A stretch of 64,000 bases of DNA from Lutibacter agarilyticus (GTDB taxonomy: Bacteria; Bacteroidota; Bacteroidia; Flavobacteriales; Flavobacteriaceae). Position 1 is the first letter of the stretch; every line of letters begins with the position of its first letter. The DNA lies in the NCBI RefSeq assembly GCF_900188235.1, contig NZ_FZNT01000005.1:124001-188000 (forward strand), given 5' to 3'. The notes under the pieces were generated by a model. The model saw only the letters and a list, made by a program, of their open reading frames with translations. It was not told the origin of the DNA and did not search any database. Of this stretch, positions 61,762-64,000 are shown one piece after another. Position numbers and translations under genes: made by a program.

Positions 61762-62772
61762 TTATTTTACTTCATACGTTTCACCTGAAAAGAAAAGGTC
61801 GTCTGTTTTTTTGAAATTAGAATTTTCTTTTACTTGCGCCGTAAGATCATTCATTCTTTCTTCTAAAGTTACATCATCAAAGCTTCTAATAATACCTGTT
61901 GCTACAGGATATTTCATACGTACCAACATTTGATGTAGTGTTGGATCTTCTTCTTTGGCATTGTGCACTAACAAATCTTCTTGGGTAATTCCGTTCTCAC
62001 CAATAGTAACAACTTCTAACTTCAACCCATTTAACACCAAACCTTTGTCTTTTTCTTTACCAAAAATCATAGGTTTACCGTGTTCTAAATAAATTTGTTG
62101 ATCTTCTTTAACTTCTTTATCTGTAACATTTTTAAAACATCCATCGTTAAAAATTACGCAATTTTGTAGCACTTCAATTAAAGATGTTCCTTTAAACTTA
62201 TGAGATTCAACAAAAATAGTTGACATTTCTTTGGGGTTGTTACCTCCTATTCTTGCAAAGAACCGAGCTTGCGCCCCCAATGCTAATTCACCCGGTGAAA
62301 AAGGCGGCTGTGTGTTTCCGTAAGGTGAAGATTTTGTTTTTTGCCCCACCAATGAAGTTGGAGAAAACTGCCCTTTAGTTAAACCGTAAATTTCATTGTT
62401 AAATAGCACAATATTTAAATCTATATTTCTTCGTAATACATGAATAAAATGATTTCCACCAATGGCCATGGCATCACCGTCACCAGTAATAATCCAAACA
62501 CTTAACGCTGGGTTTGCTAATTTTACTCCTGAAGCAATTCCGGGTGCTCTACCATGAATACTGTGCATTCCGTAGGTATTCATATAATATGGAAACCGTG
62601 ACGAACACCCTATACCCGAAATAAAAACAACATCTTCTTTTTTAACATTCATTTCTGGCAATGCTTTTTGCATAGAACGCAAAATAACATAATCATCGCA
62701 ACCTGGACACCAACGCACCTCTTGATCACTAGAGAAATCTTTAAACGTATATTTTTTTACAGTTGTTTCCAT
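61762..62772 (-). CDS. korB: 2-oxoacid:ferredoxin oxidoreductase beta subunit (2-oxoglutarate type likely)
   Basis: This 336-residue subunit holds thiamine diphosphate: RWCPGCDDYVIL at the start, GIGCSSRFPYYMNTYGMHSIHGRAPGIA and the TPP/Mg motif TGDGDAMAIGGNHFIHVLRRN with FNNEIYGLTKGQ. It oxidatively decarboxylates a 2-oxoacid with CoA and reduces ferredoxin. Likely substrate is 2-oxoglutarate, the common assignment of this paired layout, but pyruvate or branched-chain acids are not excluded. It starts 2 nt after the alpha subunit gene. Confidence 0.92.
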   Translation of the reverse strand: METTVKKYTFKDFSSDQEVRWCPGCDDYVILRSMQKALPEMNVKKEDVVFISGIGCSSRFPYYMNTYGMHSIHGRAPGIASGVKLANPALSVWIITGDGDAMAIGGNHFIHVLRRNIDLNIVLFNNEIYGLTKGQFSPTSLVGQKTKSSPYGNTQPPFSPGELALGAQARFFARIGGNNPKEMSTIFVESHKFKGTSLIEVLQNCVIFNDGCFKNVTDKEVKEDQQIYLEHGKPMIFGKEKDKGLVLNGLKLEVVTIGENGITQEDLLVHNAKEEDPTLHQMLVRMKYPVATGIIRSFDDVTLEERMNDLTAQVKENSNFKKTDDLFFSGETYEVK

Positions 62773-62774
62773 AA

Positions 62775-64000
62775 TTATGCTACTATTTGTTTGAATTTTT
62801 GAATTAGTTCGCCGTTTCCAAAAGGCAAGCCTTGTACTTTATTGAATTGTAACAATTCAATTCCACTAAAATTACTACTTAACACTTTTGAAAATTGCCC
62901 ATTATTTAACTCGCAAACCAGTACCTTTTTAAACCTGCTTAAAACCTCTTTGGTGTTTTTTGGCAACGGGTTAATATAATTAAAGTGAGCTAATCCAATT
63001 TTTTTATAACCTTGTTCATTTATTTGTTTTACAGCTGTATGTAATGATCCGTAAGTACCTCCCCAACCAACAACCAACAAATCTCCTGTTTCAGCAAATT
63101 CAGTTTCAATGTTTGGAATATAATTTTGAACACGCTGAACTTTTTCGGCTCTAATATTCGTCATATATTCATGATTTTCTGGCACATAAGAAACGTTTCC
63201 TGTAACTTTATCTTTTTCCAAACCACCAACTCTATGTTCTAAACCTGCAGTTCCTGGAACAGCCCAATTACGTGCTAAGGTTTCTTCATTTCTATCATAC
63301 GGATGCCAATTTTCTTTCACTTCTATAACCAAATTATTCTTAATTTCAGGCATTTCTGCAACAGATTTTACTTTCCACGGAGCTGAACCATTTGCAATAT
63401 ATCCATCTGTTAACAAAATAACTGGTGTCATATGCTCCAAAGCAAGTTTACACGCCTGATACGCAAAATCAAAACAATCAGCTGGTGTACTTGCAGCAAT
63501 CACAATTACAGGACTTTCTCCATTACGGCCATACATTGCTTGTAGTAAATCAGATTGTTCAGTTTTTGTTGGCAATCCTGTTGAAGGACCACCACGCTGA
63601 ACGTTTACCACAACTAAAGGCAATTCTATCATCATAGCCAAACCTAAAGCTTCCCCTTTTAAAGCCAAGCCTGGCCCTGAAGTAGTTGTAATGGCGAGAT
63701 CACCTGCAAATGAAGCGCCAATTGCTGAAGCGATCCCAGCAATTTCATCTTCGGCCTGAAAAGCTTTTACTCCAAAATGCTTATGCTTTACCAATTCATG
63801 CAAAATATCTGTGGCAGGAGTAATAGGATAAGAACCTAAAAATAATTCTAAACCAGATTTTTCAGCAGCGGCTAAAAACCCCCAAGCAGTGGCTGTATTC
63901 CCCATAATAATTCTATAGGTTCCAGAAGACATTTTAGCTGGCGAAATCGTATATGAATTCGGAATCAACTCCAATGTATTGGCATAATTATAACCTGCTT
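62775..64000 (-). CDS. korA: 2-oxoacid:ferredoxin oxidoreductase alpha subunit (probably gamma-alpha fusion), 5' partial
   Basis: The frame remains open through the right edge: the codons before the in-frame TTG at 63974 are still coding (ending NYANTLEL), so the N-terminal part is outside the window and the gene is cut. The visible ~408 residues are the alpha domain with GNTATAWGFLAAAEKSGL, FLGSYPITPATDILHEL, QAEDEIAGIASAIGASFAG and TTSGPGLALKGEALGLA, and a C-terminal domain with GWGGTYGSLHTAV. The family normally carries a ~180-residue gamma-type domain N-terminal to this, which is probably present to the right. It works with KorB. Confidence 0.92.
   Translation of the reverse strand, partial: AGYNYANTLELIPNSYTISPAKMSSGTYRIIMGNTATAWGFLAAAEKSGLELFLGSYPITPATDILHELVKHKHFGVKAFQAEDEIAGIASAIGASFAGDLAITTTSGPGLALKGEALGLAMMIELPLVVVNVQRGGPSTGLPTKTEQSDLLQAMYGRNGESPVIVIAASTPADCFDFAYQACKLALEHMTPVILLTDGYIANGSAPWKVKSVAEMPEIKNNLVIEVKENWHPYDRNEETLARNWAVPGTAGLEHRVGGLEKDKVTGNVSYVPENHEYMTNIRAEKVQRVQNYIPNIETEFAETGDLLVVGWGGTYGSLHTAVKQINEQGYKKIGLAHFNYINPLPKNTKEVLSRFKKVLVCELNNGQFSKVLSSNFSGIELLQFNKVQGLPFGNGELIQKFKQIVA

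Overview
The window is AT-rich DNA from a member of the Bacteroidota, most likely a marine Flavobacteriaceae. The evidence is the family-typical promoter pattern (TTTG or TTG, about 18-19 nt, then TAnnTTTG), A-rich leaders instead of Shine-Dalgarno sites, a type IX secretion plug protein, a Na+-translocating NADH:quinone reductase, an agarase/porphyranase-like GH16 enzyme, and many families restricted to this phylum (DUF3667, DUF2490, the two-subunit-III cytochrome oxidase cluster). The genus cannot be fixed from the sequence alone.

Layout. 1-8332 (+): a propionate/succinate module. It holds a biotin-dependent, apparently Na+-pumping methylmalonyl-CoA decarboxylase (subunits A, D, C, B; A is cut by the window start), an acetyl-CoA hydrolase/CoA-transferase family protein, and both subunits of methylmalonyl-CoA mutase, closed by a strong terminator. 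8333-17736: a mixed block with a GH43 glycosidase, a HAD phosphatase, a His-rich metal transporter, a second CoA-transferase, methionine aminopeptidase, a methyltransferase, the flavin transferase ApbE, an OmpA-type lipoprotein and a small unknown protein. 17845-23827 (-): nqrABCDEF. 24031-39480: housekeeping and small accessory units (T9SS plug, apaG, DUF3667, TANGO2-like, P5C dehydrogenase, rsmG, fatty acid desaturase, aminotransferase, DUF2490, GH16, DUF255 thioredoxin-like protein, DUF1304, MscS, tsaB). 39585-46078 (-): TolC and a cytochrome c oxidase cluster (heme O synthase, two subunit III proteins, subunit IV, then SCO-type assembly factors). 46258-46437: tRNA-Gly(GCC) and tRNA-Leu(TAA). 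46561-50980: HtrA-type protease, two small ORFs, a CPA1 Na+/H+ antiporter and AlkB. 50992-61587 (-): an 11-gene complex I operon with no nuoE, nuoF or nuoG. 61762-64000 (-): 2-oxoacid:ferredoxin oxidoreductase beta and (partial) alpha subunits.

How it fits together. The window is dominated by membrane bioenergetics. NQR, with ApbE nearby to attach its FMN, would oxidise NADH and export Na+. The complex I encoded here has lost its NADH-oxidising module and sits directly downstream of a ferredoxin-reducing 2-oxoacid oxidoreductase, so a reduced ferredoxin donor is the natural inference. Methylmalonyl-CoA decarboxylation can add to the sodium gradient, and the CPA1 antiporter can interconvert Na+ and H+ gradients. 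The terminal oxidase cluster completes an aerobic chain, although oxidase subunits I and II are not in the window.

I saw no CRISPR array, prophage, insertion sequence or rRNA. The most interesting signals are the NuoEFG-less complex I beside the KOR genes, palindromic repeats that occupy three wide spacers of the nuo operon, a SCO-like protein without the copper CxxxC, an NqrB flavinylation motif that departs from consensus, and several small conserved-looking ORFs of unknown function.
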